DNA of 64,000 nucleotides from Blasia pusilla (GCA_050084515.1 CM114272.1:16120001-16184000); one strand, 5' to 3'; positions 29,536 to 41,392 are shown, counted from the stretch's first letter. Numbers and translations are program-made. The notes: a model not told the origin generated them from the letters alone.

Positions 29536-30003
29536 ACACCAACAACATCACCAACTCTCCAGGAACTTTGATGAGGACCCATCGATGGGGTCCTCATCAC
29601 TTCAAAAATGTGAAAGACTAAGGAAACCTAGTATGTTTTCTGGCTTTCCCTTGTGGATTCAACTCTGCGGCTGCTCCATGCGTCACAACTACGGCGGCCT
29701 CCATCGGGGCAACCCCGCACATCCAACCAGGATCCTCTTGATCTTTGGCTGCTCCATATGATGTCAATGCCACGTATTCGGCATCCAGTAACCTCAATAC
29801 CATAGCGGCAATCTGCTTCTGTAGCTACTGTATCTTAGCAGCCATCCCAGCCTCATGCCCGACGTCTCCCTCGACGCGTCTAGGTGGTGGGACTCTACCT
29901 CCTCCATGGGCAGCTCCACCACCCGACAAGGTGGTGGAGCTGCCCACCTCGTGCACGACCTCTAGCCCCACCCGGACCGGCTACTCACTCTAGTGCCCTC
30001 TCT
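29536..30003 (-). other. degenerate gag-pol junction of the gypsy element
   Basis: Frames such as 29803-29618 (LLDAEYVALTSYGAAKDQE) look like decayed pol N-terminus, but nothing specific can be assigned. A local inverted pair (CAGCTCCACCACC at about 29910 and GGTGGTGGAGCTG at about 29930) could form a strong hairpin. Confidence 0.4.
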
Positions 30004-31215
30004 GGCCCTCGGTCTGGACGTAACTCAGGATGTAAACTGAAACACCTTGCGCGTGTATGACCATACTTCTGACAATAGTCACACTCATAACCTCCTGGTG
30101 CAGCACCATCTCCTTCTCCATGCTCAGGCACACGTCCATAACCCTGACGAGTGGAATCACGCTGATGATGGGCTCCACCATATGACCAACACGTAATAGT
30201 AGGCGCCTACTGCTGAGCTGCATATGAAGGCGTAGGTCTCTGTGGCACGGCCTCCTGGTATCCTCCTTGAGCTCGTGGTGCCACAGTCAACCTATCTCGG
30301 AGTCCACGCTGTTGCATAGGTGGTGCAGACAATCGTGAATGCTCTTGCCCAAAACCCATGGTGTAAAGGCTCTCCTCCGCCATGTTGCGCTCAATGTTTT
30401 GGGCGGTCCTAAAAACATCTCTCAAATTAGGGGAGGTGTTCATAAGAAGCACCCCGCCCCGCACCCGGGTCCGCAGGGTCCGGTCCAACATCACGTACCA
30501 TGACTGGATTGCTTGAGCCTCCGTCATCCCCTCAGTGACGTTGATCAACCGGTGCAAGCGACTGTAAGGCTCACACAAACTCTCACCCGGGCGCATGTGG
30601 AAGTCATGGATGCTCCGCAACTTCTCCATTTGAACCCCCTAGTAACTCGCCCTCAACTCAGCAAAGAACTCAACCACAGGGTTGAACCTGGGACAAACCC
30701 GACTAGATGGTGCAACTGTTCCAGTGCGAGTGACCCCTCCTAGTGGAAGAGGAAGTAGCCTCTCTTAACTCCTCCTCCTCATCTAGGAACGGCTACGTCC
30801 ATGACACATAGTGTGGGTCATAGTAGAGTCTGTGGGAGAACTCATGGTAATCGTCCATGGGCGCCCCCTCTAAATGCTGGAACATATCGTTCCATGTTGT
30901 AAACGGGTTAAACTCTCTAGAGTTCCTAGCCCGCTGTGAGTCACACCAACTCCTAAACTCCGCAATGAAGTCGTGTAGCTCTATAGTGCCTACAGCACCC
31001 GAAAATCTACGCGGTCCTCTACCCCGGTCGTCCATCTCGTACGCCCAATTGGTAGGACCACTCAATGTGTATGGTGCATCACTAACACACTGCTCTACAC
31101 GCTCACTCAGGTCTAAAGATGACACAAAAGGAGATCGAGGTGGTCTCTCACGTGGAGACCCTCAAAACCTCGCACCACTCCGGGTAAACCCTCCAGAGCT
31201 ACTCTCAGGTCGACT
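30004..31215 (-). pseudogene. gypsy-type gag with CCHC zinc knuckle
   Basis: 31125-30793 gives a matrix/capsid-like part (ELHDFIAEFRSWCDSQRA, TWNDMFQHLEGAP). After stops and a frameshift, 30700-30207 gives the capsid retrotransposon-gag pattern (FNPVVEFFAELRASY, MRPGESLCEPYSRLHRLI, RTLRTRVRGGVL). The zinc knuckle C-DY-C-QKYG-H-TRAR-C (CX2CX4HX4C) spans 30042-30083, followed by a stop. Upstream the frame extends to about 31215 with one TGA. The order gag, protease, methyltransferase supports a Ty3/gypsy origin. Confidence 0.82.
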
Positions 31216-33111
31216 ACCTCGCCTCTCAAAATCCCGAAAGGACGCCAAGATGGCCTTCAAGCCTCTCTCACACGATCACTCTCAATCTCATGAGTAATCC
31301 ATCAATCACTCAAACTAAATATGCGGCACTCAATCTACACTCTCTCATTGAGACGTGTGTTGTGCGGCAACAAGCAGCGTGGTGCGGCAAATCAACCAAT
31401 CTATCGTCTCATCGACAAACCATCCTCAACTCTGGACATCCCACAGAGGTCTATGTTCCCCTAAACCCATACATCATCGATGCTACTAGCATGAGCACAA
31501 AACCCAATATCCCAAATAACTTCCCAATATCCGGAAATCCCTCACACGTGCAAGGTAAGAGACCTGAATGGATAACCTGACCATAATGGATAACCTAACC
31601 CTCGGTCGTGAAGACAACTCCTCTAATCAGCAAGTCGTACTCCTCTCGTACTGACGCTGCTCAAACCTCCTCAATATGCGGTGCAGGTCTAGCGGTGCGG
31701 TGCAGCTCTAGCGGCACGGAACGACTACAAACGACACGACACTCGACAGCCTACCCTCCTCAATCGGAAATTCACTTGCTCTGCACCTTAATGAAGGAGC
31801 GGCTCTGCGATCGAGACGGTGCGTGGGGCCACATGCGGCATGGCGCGGCAATCGGCGGCACGTTGCGGCTACATGCCTCAAAGCACGGTACTCGATCATC
31901 GTCGAGCGTCTACCAATCCCAACATAGCAACATGAAATGAAAACTCAAACATCATAACCTCGAGATCAACTGCCATCACTTGTTGATGATGAAACTATGA
32001 TGACGATGGCGGCCAAAGTCAGAAAATCAACGGTGGTCGTTGAAGACCCTCCACTCCGTAATGGCGGCAATGGCAACGAAAGGGTGGAAAACGGACGAAT
32101 GCGGCTCTCAGCAGCGCTAGGCTACGGCAACGGCCGACGGTGGACCGTTGACGATGATGGTTGACTGTTGATGGTGATTGTTGACCATCAATGGTGACGG
32201 TTGACCGTTGATGGTGACTATGGCCACGGCCGCCGCCGGGGCGGCGGCTGGTTTAGGGTTTGAACAATTTAACCCTAAAAATTGTCTAGCAATGGAAATT
32301 TTGCAAGATTGACCATCATTTTTTCTCGCAACTCCAAATTGCGCACCGTTTGTTGCACAGTGTGCACAACTTCACGATCTACGAGAGTATCAAAAAATAT
32401 TTGGAATTGAACATTCCAGTAAAAATTGACAGGGATTGTCGTAAAGCCAAATGTCTTTTTTCCTACACATAATTCGGCAGCGCTTCCGCGCTGATTTCTC
32501 CCAAAAAAAATATAAAGCATGTGAGAACACAAATCAAAAGCTACATGGTGCTCCTGAGAGCACCAGCATGGGGCAACCTGCCCCCATACTCTATCCCTAT
32601 CAAAAATTGGGCAGCGCTTCCGCGCCCCATTCTTCCACACAAAAATCGGCAAAGGAAACATCACAAGTAAGCGGCTCTTGCTCCGGTGAGCACTCCCATG
32701 AACCACTGAACGGGGAATACGATCCCCAACCTACAAAACCAGCGAGTGACCAGCAAGCTCGCCCATGAAACTCTCTCACTCACTCATTCTCTCTTTGTAA
32801 AATAAGATCAAATCTCTCTCACAACACTATAGTTCTCACATGTGTGCACTCTCACATGTGTCTCTCAATGTCAAACCAAACCCACTCTTCTAATGAGAGG
32901 CTTGGATTACACACACAAGGCAAGCAAGACCATAGTTCCGCCGCCTCATGCCAAGAGGTTCAACAAAGAGAGAATGAGTTCTCAAGCTCTCTCTCCTTGA
33001 GGTATACCCCTCCCCTCTCCCAATCTCTCTCCATGGTAACCTATGGTCCCAAGTCACCTCCTTGGTTCTTAACCTGATGTAGGAGGTCAAGGGCCACTTA
33101 CCAAAAATATA
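31216..33111. other. probable 5' leader of the gypsy element; no gene called
   Basis: GGCAGCGCTTCCGCG occurs twice (about 32472 and 32610). An open minus-strand frame of 143 codons (32706-32275) ends in a hydrophobic/charged tail without known motifs and is not called. 32136-32219 holds tandem repeats (listed separately). Confidence 0.4.
32136..32219. repeat. tandem 20-bp repeats with GTTGAC/GTTGATGGTG
   Basis: Four imperfect units of about 20 bp, each with the core GTTGAC or GTTGATGGTGA, followed by a GCC-rich run (CGGCCGCCGCCGG). GTTGAC also contains TTGAC, the W-box core. Confidence 0.7.
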
Positions 33112-33282
33112 AATTTGATCATATACTCAATATGGCTCCAAATGAGCCGAAACGAAGGGGAAACCTGCTCTCTCAGGTTTCCCGGGGCTTGAGCACGTCA
33201 TCCTCGACCTACTGAGCCTGTCCTCCACTACTCAAAAAAATGCTCTACTTGATCTCACCGATCTATCCTAAAAGACGTGACA
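33112..33282 (-). repeat. candidate 5' LTR (part) of the gypsy element, LTR-D type
   Basis: On the minus strand it starts TGTCACGTCTTTTAGGAT at 33282 and matches 26298-26470 in opposite orientation. Orientation and position (upstream of gag on the minus strand) fit a 5' LTR of the methyltransferase element. A partner LTR in the same orientation was not found on the left, so this remains tentative. Confidence 0.45.
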
Positions 33283-33300
33283 CAAGAAACCAAGCTTTGA

Positions 33301-33770
33301 AAGCTTTTCATAAGCAATGCAAGTTTACTCAACAAAATTAAGATCAGAACTAGAAGAAAAATTACCTTGAATTGGAGCATGAGTAAGAATCAGATAGGTT
33401 TTAACATGCTTCTACATGGCAAAAGTTTCAAGCTAACCATCTAAGCCACAAGAAAAATGTGTAAAAATCAAAATACATTGCACTCAAAAATACACTCATT
33501 CAAAAGATTACACCCTTTGTATTAAGGATCACAATGCCTCACGCAAAAATATTGGTGACTCTTAATAATAACGAGGGGATGACAACCCATAAATAGATAT
33601 TTGAAATCATCTTGAGTGCTTCATAACCAATGCATGTTTACTCAACAAAACTAAGATCAAAAATTGAAGAGCAGAAAGCATAACCTTGAGTTAAAGCATG
33701 TTTAAGAATCACTAAGTTTCTTAACATGCTTATATATGGCCAAAATGTCAAGCTAACCATGTAATCTATA
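33301..33770. repeat. diverged direct repeat pair, about 150 bp
   Basis: 33301-33450 and 33612-33770 share TTTACTCAACAAAA, TAAGATCA, ACCTTGA, AAGCATG..TAAGAATCA, TTAACATGCTT and TCAAGCTAACCAT in the same order and orientation, about 313 bp apart. Confidence 0.75.
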
Positions 33771-35124
33771 CTCAAAATTTGAGAAATTTAATATGTAAAG
33801 TTTACAGACTTCATATTCATGACACAAAACACCTACTGGATCACCTTCCTCACATGCATCTCCGATCAGAGGATGCTTGAGCCAAATGAATCAGAAAAAG
33901 TCATCTATGGAGTCTCATCAACCAGATTACGTGTCCACAAGGGATGATATGGATGCAATACCTCCTTCAAATCCACCCGTTCCATTTCCAATGGGATATT
34001 TTTGCCATGAAATTGCTTCTTTCCACCAAAGCCTGATATCAATCTAGATCCAAGGATTATCCTACTCAACTTTGATTTAGTGAGTAGGATATTATCTCCA
34101 ATTTGAAACTACAATCAAATGACACACAATTCAAGGTAAGTAAGTTTTATGCAGTACATAGTTGGCGTATATGTGCTATGGGGAAAATTTGGGAAACGCA
34201 TCAATTTACCTTCTTGAATGACCACCCCCAATTTGGCACAACCTGCAAAAATCTCACAAGTCCTACACAATCAAATAGCTGTCCACATCGATAAATATTA
34301 GTCTCATTGGAACAAGACAAGATGGTGTAAGCCAGTTTATATGCATGTGAAGAACTTGCTTTGGTCTATTTTTTGAAGAGCCTGAATGCATCTTACTTTC
34401 TTGCTCATTTGCTACATTAGATTTTAGCCTTGATTTTCTCCTTTTTTTTGAAGATGACATAATTTCACTGTCCATACTTACATTGTCTTTGCACAAAAAA
34501 ATGAAAAGCAAGGAAATTTTATGTTAGTTGAATTTTTTCTAATCATCATACAATCACGCGCTCTTGTGCACAAGTTTAAATTCACAATCCCTAGCAAGAA
34601 ATAGAAGATTATCCTTACGGTTAGGGTGTGTCGTTGCATGTTGACCACTTTTTTGCCGAAATCCTCCATTAGACACTCTTTAGAGTTTCTAAATGAGAGT
34701 ATAAAGAGAGGCATCAATGAGTTGTTGATTCATCTTGCTATGGTTATGACACTTAACATAAATCTGGTCTGAATTGACTTCTATACATAGGTGAGAGTGT
34801 GATCTGAACTCCTTACGTGTGGAGTGTGTAGTGCCTTGATCTTCTCTATGAGTTGAACCCATGCCTTTATCCCCGACCATTACTTTTGCATTAGCAATTG
34901 GCGGAGAGTCAATCTTGTATTTTCCCGTATCAATCACATAAAATTCCAAAGTTAGTAGTATAGAACATGTATGACAAAGTTTGAAAATATATAAACATAT
35001 GGTTTGAATGATGTTCAAGGTATTTGTGTCATAATTCATATTCTTAATCAGAGCAGAAAAGCATGTTGCCTATGTAATAATAATGTACTATATTGAAAGA
35101 ATATGCACCTAGAAAGCAACAAGG
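33771..35124. other. AT-rich non-coding, nothing recognised
   Basis: Only short, overlapping frames on both strands; no motif or repeat identified. Confidence 0.4.
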
Positions 35125-35592
35125 CTTCAACGTTGCTTAGGACCAATAGGAGGCAAGTAGCAATAGAAGCCAGCTGTTGAGAAAGGTGAAAAGAGAGTTG
35201 CGGCAAGAAGTGGTAAGATATTGTAAGAGATGGTCTACCGAATGGCTTCTGTGTGATTAATGAGGAAAACATTTTGTTGTGCTACAGATTCTCAGACAAA
35301 ATTTTTAGGAAGCATTCAGTGGAACATGAGCTTTTTCCTAACGTATCGTAGTCAAATTCCACCAAATGGTATCCCTATCCTTCATGTGGAAAATATTCTA
35401 CCTATAATGACAAAGGCGTGTCGAAATCTATAAGGAAAGAAACAACGTTGGCTTGGAGCCAACTACTTAAACATGTCTTAGGCCCAATAAGCAAAGGGGA
35501 GAAGCAATAGGAGCTGGTGGTTGAGAAAGATGAAAGAGAGTTGCAATAAGATATGGTCTATGGAATGGTTTTTGTGGGATTAAGGAGAAAAG
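35125..35592. repeat. diverged direct repeat pair, about 140 bp
   Basis: 35125-35275 and 35455-35592 share CTTAGG.CCAATA, AGCAATAG.AGC, TTGAGAAAG.TGAAA, GAGAGTTGC, ATGGTCTA and GATTAA.GAGGAAAA/GAGAAAA in the same order, about 328 bp apart. Confidence 0.75.
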
Positions 35593-37682
35593 CCGTTCTT
35601 GATCCTCATATTCCTGTACGAACATAAAACTTCAGGAAAAGTAGGAAGCGGATAGTTTTCTCCGCGTTGGCAACTCCACACCCCATACTCTACCTTCTTG
35701 TTGGAAGGAACCTGCAGATGCAAGGAAGCAATAAGAAACTACTGAACATTACCTCATGCAAATCCTCTTGCACAACAAATGGAGCCAACAAATTGAAACA
35801 GAGCAATTGAAACACATGAAGCTCCATGCGCGAAGGTGCAATGACACAAGACCTCCGACATCAAAAATAAATGACATCCGGGGAGCAACGACATTAGGTG
35901 ATAGAGGGAGAATAGAGCAACAAAGCAACTACAAATCATCCAACATAGCAACGACAATTTGAACCTGGACCAAAAATTGAGACACAACCATCTTCGTAGA
36001 ATGGTGGTGTAGCCATAATGGATGGGTGCATAAGAACATAGTGGCTGAATAATGAGACCAGTGCAAATTAAAGTCAATGGCAAGTATGAATAGTGTACCC
36101 TGGCCCGGACCTTTTAAACAATTCAAAATTTGAAATTTGACACACATCCGAGCATGATGATGGAGGGCACTATCCTTCCTGATGCATTGCTCATGCCTAT
36201 GGTAATGACGGTTGCTTATTGGGATCCCTAGTCCATATATCCGTTGCAAGAAAGGCTCCAATGACGTGGCCGTCTGTCAAGAACTTGGAGATCTTTCCAT
36301 CATGTGATGTCGATCCTTAACCCACCCAAGCTAACCCACCCTAAACCCACTCAAGCCAACATGCTTGTCCGTAGTAGGGTGATCGGGCTTGCGTTTAATG
36401 GCATATGCTTTGAGTCTAACGCCCAGATCCTAAATCTACAACGGCATATCGAGCCACATCCACCCTCCGCTACAAGGGAATCCGAATGCTAGCACCCTAG
36501 TTCCTACTATACACAAAGCAAGAGAGGTGCTCCTAAAGCCCAACATGAGAAATGTGGTTTGAGAAAGCTATCTCTCCCTCTCTCTTATAGCCTTGGGCTC
36601 TTCCCCCAAAAATAGCCTCAAAACAGTATCTTGCGTGTACACGTTATCAGGTGACCGTTGACTTGGTCAAGAAGTCAACTAGTTGACAAAGACCAAAATA
36701 AGAAGATCGTCAGAAACAATGTTCCCGACGGAATGGACTTTCGCCAACCTCATCCAAAATTTCATGATGAAGTTACAACCGAACAACCCACTGACCATCT
36801 ATGTCATCGACACGGTAGAACTCTACCTGTCGGCTAACTAAGTTGTGACAAAAATGTTTCTCCCTCGAGTTCAAAGCACACCAACAATCTAGAGCCATTT
36901 CAAAGTCGTTGAAGTTGTTGAAGGGTTGGCTTAGTTGAATACATGATGGTTGACTTTGGACTGCAAAAACAATAGACGCAGACTTAAAATTGAACGTCAT
37001 ACATGTCATTGAACATCGACTTAAAATTGAAAAATACACAAGCCCCCTCATGTCATCCAAGTATGTCATGACAAGGACGATAAAAAGACAGCGGAGATAA
37101 GGGTTATTACCTTCTACCAAAGTATATCCTTCCATATTAATGTACTAGCTTTCCAAAGCTGAAATACAACGGCCCATAAACATTGCAATGTATGGTGGAG
37201 CACCGTCATTGGTGGGAAAATAATGCTTCCTTAGGTCAGGTCCGTAGTGAGCTCCACTCTCCTCAGTCGAATTACAACGGGGACTCTAATACTAACGTCC
37301 CCCTAATCCTTGCGAGCCAAGGATGGTGAACTACTGCAGAGAATATGGAATACTTTCACGAAGTGACAGAATATCAAACAATGCAAGCCTGGTGGGGCCA
37401 GTCACGTCGAACCACTCACATACTACGTGGGCACTACAACGGAGCAGCTTCTACCTTACAAGAACTGGAAGCAGGAACATTAAACTTCCCGGTGTGGATG
37501 TCGACGTGCCACAGTGAAAGGGAGGGCCGAGCGAGCAAAGCCCTACTGTAGCGAAGGAAGCCGCTATAGGTATGAAAGCGGGCAGGAGGGTGGGGGGGGG
37601 ACGAAAGCAACCAACTCCGAGTTTTCATGTCCTCACGGAATTCTTCCGAGGGCTTGTTGTGTCGCAGTAGTTAGAGGCCCGG
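35593..37682. other. non-coding, nothing recognised
   Basis: No exon-like frame. A short inverted repeat GTTGACTT/AAGTCAAC lies at about 36656-36680. Confidence 0.4.
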
Positions 37683-37925
37683 GCTCTCGATCTATGACAT
37701 TGTGGAATTTTCGACCTCACTCTCTCGATCTGTAGCTTCTCAGGCTCCCTCTCGAGATCTGTAGCTTCTCAGCCTCACTCTCGTGATCTGTGGCTTCTCG
37801 ACGTCACACCCTCGTTCTTAGATTCTAGAATCGCTCTCCCGATTTTAGATTCTAGAATCGCTCTCTCGACCTGTATCTTCCAGATCTTACTCTCTCGATC
37901 TTAGCGACTAGAATCACTATCTGGA
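37683..37925. repeat. degenerate tandem repeat upstream of the GT92 gene
   Basis: About seven units of 28-35 bp built on CTCTCGATCTGTAGCTTCTCA; the later units contain TTAGATTCTAGAATCGCTCTC twice. Pyrimidine-rich. It lies about 380 bp before the GT92 start codon, so it could be part of its promoter or 5' UTR. Confidence 0.75.
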
Positions 37926-38305
37926 TCTGCACGTGCTACAACTCCAATCACTGCCCAAATCTGCAATCTGGGGGTGGGATGAGGTCGGAGAAGGTCGAGG
38001 CCGAGGCTGAGCAATGAAGGTCCTCGAAGTTCTCAATTTGACGTCGAGCTTTTCGGTAGTAAGATGAGATTCGCGTTTATGCGAACGGGAGATGTCGGAG
38101 TTGAAGTTTTGAACATGAGGGATGAATGCAGAAGATTTTGAGCGGAGCAGCAGCAACTCAAGAAGCTGATCGCATCGAATGCAAGGTAGCGTGGAGGTCG
38201 GAAGCCAGGACACCAGGACACCAGGGGGAGAAGGGGATTCGTGCTTGGCCGTCCTTCGACCCTCGAATTCGAAAGCGCCGTTAGACTGCCGACCGCGTGG
38301 AAACG

Positions 38306-40249
38306 ATGGCGAAATTCGCCAGAATGAGCTCCGCAACGATCATCGCCGTGTCGATAACCATGGTGTTCCTCATCACTTTCTGCAGCTACCTCCAGGTGGA
38401 CCCGAAACCCTCCCACAGCCGTCCCAGATGCGAAGAATCCAATTCCAAAGCATTCGCGCGCCACACTATGCACGATGAATCTCGGAATGTGGTGCTGGAC
38501 ACGGAATTCCCTGCGACTCGATTCGCCGATCCGGTGACAGTCCAGGCGCAGGGAGACGACTCCGCGTCTGCCTCCTCGGCAGCAGCCCAGAGGACCATGA
38601 AGGAAGAGCCCGTGATGGTGGATGTGGTGATCCAATACGTGAGGAGATTCGTGAGAGAAGAGGTGCGGAAGGTTGGGCTACACAGGGATCCCACGGCCCT
38701 GACAGCAGAGGATGATTCCTGGGAAGAGCACTACTTCCCTGGACTCAATGCGACCTCCAAATCGGTGCTGAGGGAGTTGATGATGGAGCTGCACAATAGT
38801 TTGCAGGCGGAACAGAGCCACGCTTCCGCCCCCGCCCTACAATCCAGCACTGAGCACGGCGAGGATCCCAGCAGCAGACCCAATCTCTCCGAACCCAGTC
38901 CATCGAATTTCGTGGCCGACGTAGATCCGGATCACGTGGAGACGGCGGAATTCAAGTTCCTGGAGTACGGCGATTTGACGCTTCGGCGCCTGGTAGTCTT
39001 CAGCGCTCACCGCATTTCCATGCGCGAGTTTCAGGTGGTGACATTGAGCCCCACCGCGGTGCAGCAAGGCACGGGGCCTCTTTTCAACGTATGCTCCTGG
39101 ATTTCGGACGGCAGCACTGCGAATCCTGGGCGCTTCCGCTCCGACGACGAGCTCAAGGCGACAGGCCGTTCGCCATCCGCGAACGGCTTCGTGACGCTGA
39201 ACTACGTCCAAGACACCCACGGATTGCCGTATGACGTCCTGGTGATTCGCTGCCAGTTTCCCGATCCCGTGGGAGCGGACTTCGGCGGTGGATTCCTGTA
39301 CCTGAATGTCTCGCACGGAGAGAAGCGTGGTGTCATGTCCTCCGAGCTCGTGCCGGTACACCGCGAGCGGCCTGGCAAGGTGAACCCCAGCTCGTATGAG
39401 TCCACGACATTCGAGTACGAATACGGCTACTGCTCGCAGCCGGTGTGGTCGAAGCTGAGCGCGAGCAACGTCAAGCAGTGGTTCATGTTCCATCACGCGC
39501 TGCTGGAAGGGAAAGTGCACTACTATATGTACGACAACATCGGAATCGACGACGAGACGATGGCGGTGCTGCAGCCGATGATCGACGCGGGCGTCATGAC
39601 GATGGTCAATTTGATCAAAGGTCTGGACTACGAATCCCATTACCACAGCCAGGCGCTCGCGATGAACGACTGTCTGGGAAGGGCAAGATTCGCGGCGAAG
39701 TGGGTCATGTTCTTTGATTTCGACGAGTACCTCAACTTCCCTCCTCCGCTCACCCTTCCGAGTCTGCTGGAGCAGCACGAAGATCTGCCTTGGATCTCCT
39801 TCGGGAACCTCTGGTTCAGCCGGGTGTACTGCGCGCCGCCGGTCGACGAGAGCGAGTGGGCAGTGGAGAGAATGGTGTTCCGCCTCAAGGATCCCATGTG
39901 CGGAGACGTGCCGGAAGAAGCCCGCCGCACTTGCGCCGGTGAGATGGGCCATCGGAAGTGGATCGCGAATCCCAGGAAGGTTATGGTCGGATCCATACAC
40001 AAGTCCCTCGTGCCACTAGACTCGGGTCTCAATCTCGACACGCAAATCGCCCGAGTCAATCACTACAGCGGACTGGCGGTGCCGTTCCCCACCTGCGACT
40101 TCCTCAAGGATCCCGCCCAATTCGACGACGACCATGCGCTAGACCACTGGTGGTGGAAGGACGACTCGCTCGTCGCCATCGCTAGAACCATGAGATCCAA
40201 CTCGCGAGCGTACGGGATTTTCGGACTCAAAGCGGCGGACGACAGCTGA
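38306..40249 (+). CDS. glycosyltransferase family 92 protein (DUF23), intronless
   Basis: 647 residues from the ATG at 38306; an in-frame GTG at 38297 is not needed. Residues about 8-27 form a hydrophobic signal anchor (IIAVSITMVFLITFCSYL), so it is likely a type II Golgi membrane protein with a lumenal catalytic domain. The family core is clear: YEYGYCSQPVWSKLS, QWFMFHHALLEGKVHYYMYD, YHSQALAMNDCL, then the metal-binding FDFDEYLNF (DxD type), SFGNLWFSR and RVNHYSG. Plant GT92 members include GALS beta-1,4-galactan galactosyltransferases (pectin side chains); activity here is inferred from the family. Codon third positions are strongly G/C, unlike the RNR1 gene. A repeat of family R lies about 190 bp past the stop. 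Confidence 0.93.
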   Translation: MAKFARMSSATIIAVSITMVFLITFCSYLQVDPKPSHSRPRCEESNSKAFARHTMHDESRNVVLDTEFPATRFADPVTVQAQGDDSASASSAAAQRTMKEEPVMVDVVIQYVRRFVREEVRKVGLHRDPTALTAEDDSWEEHYFPGLNATSKSVLRELMMELHNSLQAEQSHASAPALQSSTEHGEDPSSRPNLSEPSPSNFVADVDPDHVETAEFKFLEYGDLTLRRLVVFSAHRISMREFQVVTLSPTAVQQGTGPLFNVCSWISDGSTANPGRFRSDDELKATGRSPSANGFVTLNYVQDTHGLPYDVLVIRCQFPDPVGADFGGGFLYLNVSHGEKRGVMSSELVPVHRERPGKVNPSSYESTTFEYEYGYCSQPVWSKLSASNVKQWFMFHHALLEGKVHYYMYDNIGIDDETMAVLQPMIDAGVMTMVNLIKGLDYESHYHSQALAMNDCLGRARFAAKWVMFFDFDEYLNFPPPLTLPSLLEQHEDLPWISFGNLWFSRVYCAPPVDESEWAVERMVFRLKDPMCGDVPEEARRTCAGEMGHRKWIANPRKVMVGSIHKSLVPLDSGLNLDTQIARVNHYSGLAVPFPTCDFLKDPAQFDDDHALDHWWWKDDSLVAIARTMRSNSRAYGIFGLKAADDS

Positions 40250-40435
40250 GGAGCCGCCATGCGTTTGCCGCTGTCTGGCGGTCGACTTACCCGACCCGCG
40301 ATCTGACCAGGATACCTTGGATCGATACTTGGCCTGCGGCTGGTGCTCAAGCTGCGCCACGGAAGCATTCAATGCACAGCTGAATGCAGGCTAGCTGCCT
40401 ACGGAACTCGATCTCTCGCGGATTCTTCGACCGGT

Positions 40436-40545
40436 GTGCGGCCCTTTGAGAGCGACAAATGAGGGGGGCAAAATTTAATTACCAAACACGCGTAGAGGAC
40501 ATGTAGATAGGTTAGATCTAGATGGAGAAAACGAATAGATTAGTG
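40436..40545 (+). repeat. repeat family R, copy 1
   Basis: TGCGGCCCTTTGAGAG...GAGGACATGTAGATAG...TAGATGGAGAAAA. Shared with 50150-50258 and 62655-62757. This copy is the most diverged and probably lies in the 3' flank or UTR of the GT92 gene. Confidence 0.65.
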
Positions 40546-41392
40546 TTTGTAGGGGCAGTAACGAACAATTGATGCACGGATATTAAAGCCTGAAATCCGT
40601 TGAGTGGAATTCTTGAATTAAGTGTTTCTCGGCATGGTGAGCCGAGTGACAGCTGAATCAACCGGCGGCTAGTTCACGCTTCCTCCGATGGGACTCTGTT
40701 TAGACCGCATGTATATGTATACTTTACCTGATCCCAATAAGGTGAAGTAGGTAGTGTTGTGAAGAGCTTCTTGGTTGACACATGGGAGTGTTTGGGACTA
40801 TCTGTGAGGTTTTTGAGTGCCAAGCTCATGAGTGGTGACGACGTGTTTTGCTTCTTGGTGGTCTTGACGACTTCCAGGGTCTTCTCTTGCTAATCCAGGT
40901 AGTGTGAGGTCGTTGAGCAACCTTTTGTGAGGATGTTGAGTATGGCTGCTTGATTGCACCCACTACGTCGAACTGAACACCCTGAGGTGTTCTCTTCATC
41001 GCTTGTGCCAAAACGCTTTACTATCTTGCCCCTCTAGCAAGATTGTGTCGGAAGAAGCGCATGAAGATTTTGGACCAGCTTAAACCAATGCCATGCTCTC
41101 TATGTGGACTGGGGTTCACCTGTCTGCTGGTACATTTCCTCGTTCTACCGTGCAAATCAGTGAATATAGCTCACACAGCTTTCGGATGGGAATTCGAGTG
41201 CAGGGGCAGCAGGTACTCGATCCGTGTCTCGTCATATGTTCTGAACAAAGAAGTTGGCCACTAATTCTCCGTGCGGGATCGTATCCCATGCTCTCTTATC
41301 TCGACAGTAGGCCACTATCCGACTATATATCTCAGTGTCTTCATTTTGTTTCCATTGAAGGCTGCTGGGAAGTTAGATCGGCAGAGGTATCT
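40546..41392. other. no gene recognised
   Basis: Intergenic between GT92 and the duplicated RNR1 block. 41337-41363 repeats a motif found at 3943-3970. Confidence 0.4.

Noticed and set aside
32275-32706. 143-codon minus-strand gene
   Set aside because: Overlaps the probable leader of the gypsy element, contains a duplicated non-coding word (GGCAGCGCTTCCGCG) and no recognisable domain.
38837-40000. 387-codon frame on the minus strand
   Set aside because: Antisense to the GT92 gene; its His/Arg/Val-rich translation has no family resemblance and arises from the GC-rich codons of the real gene.
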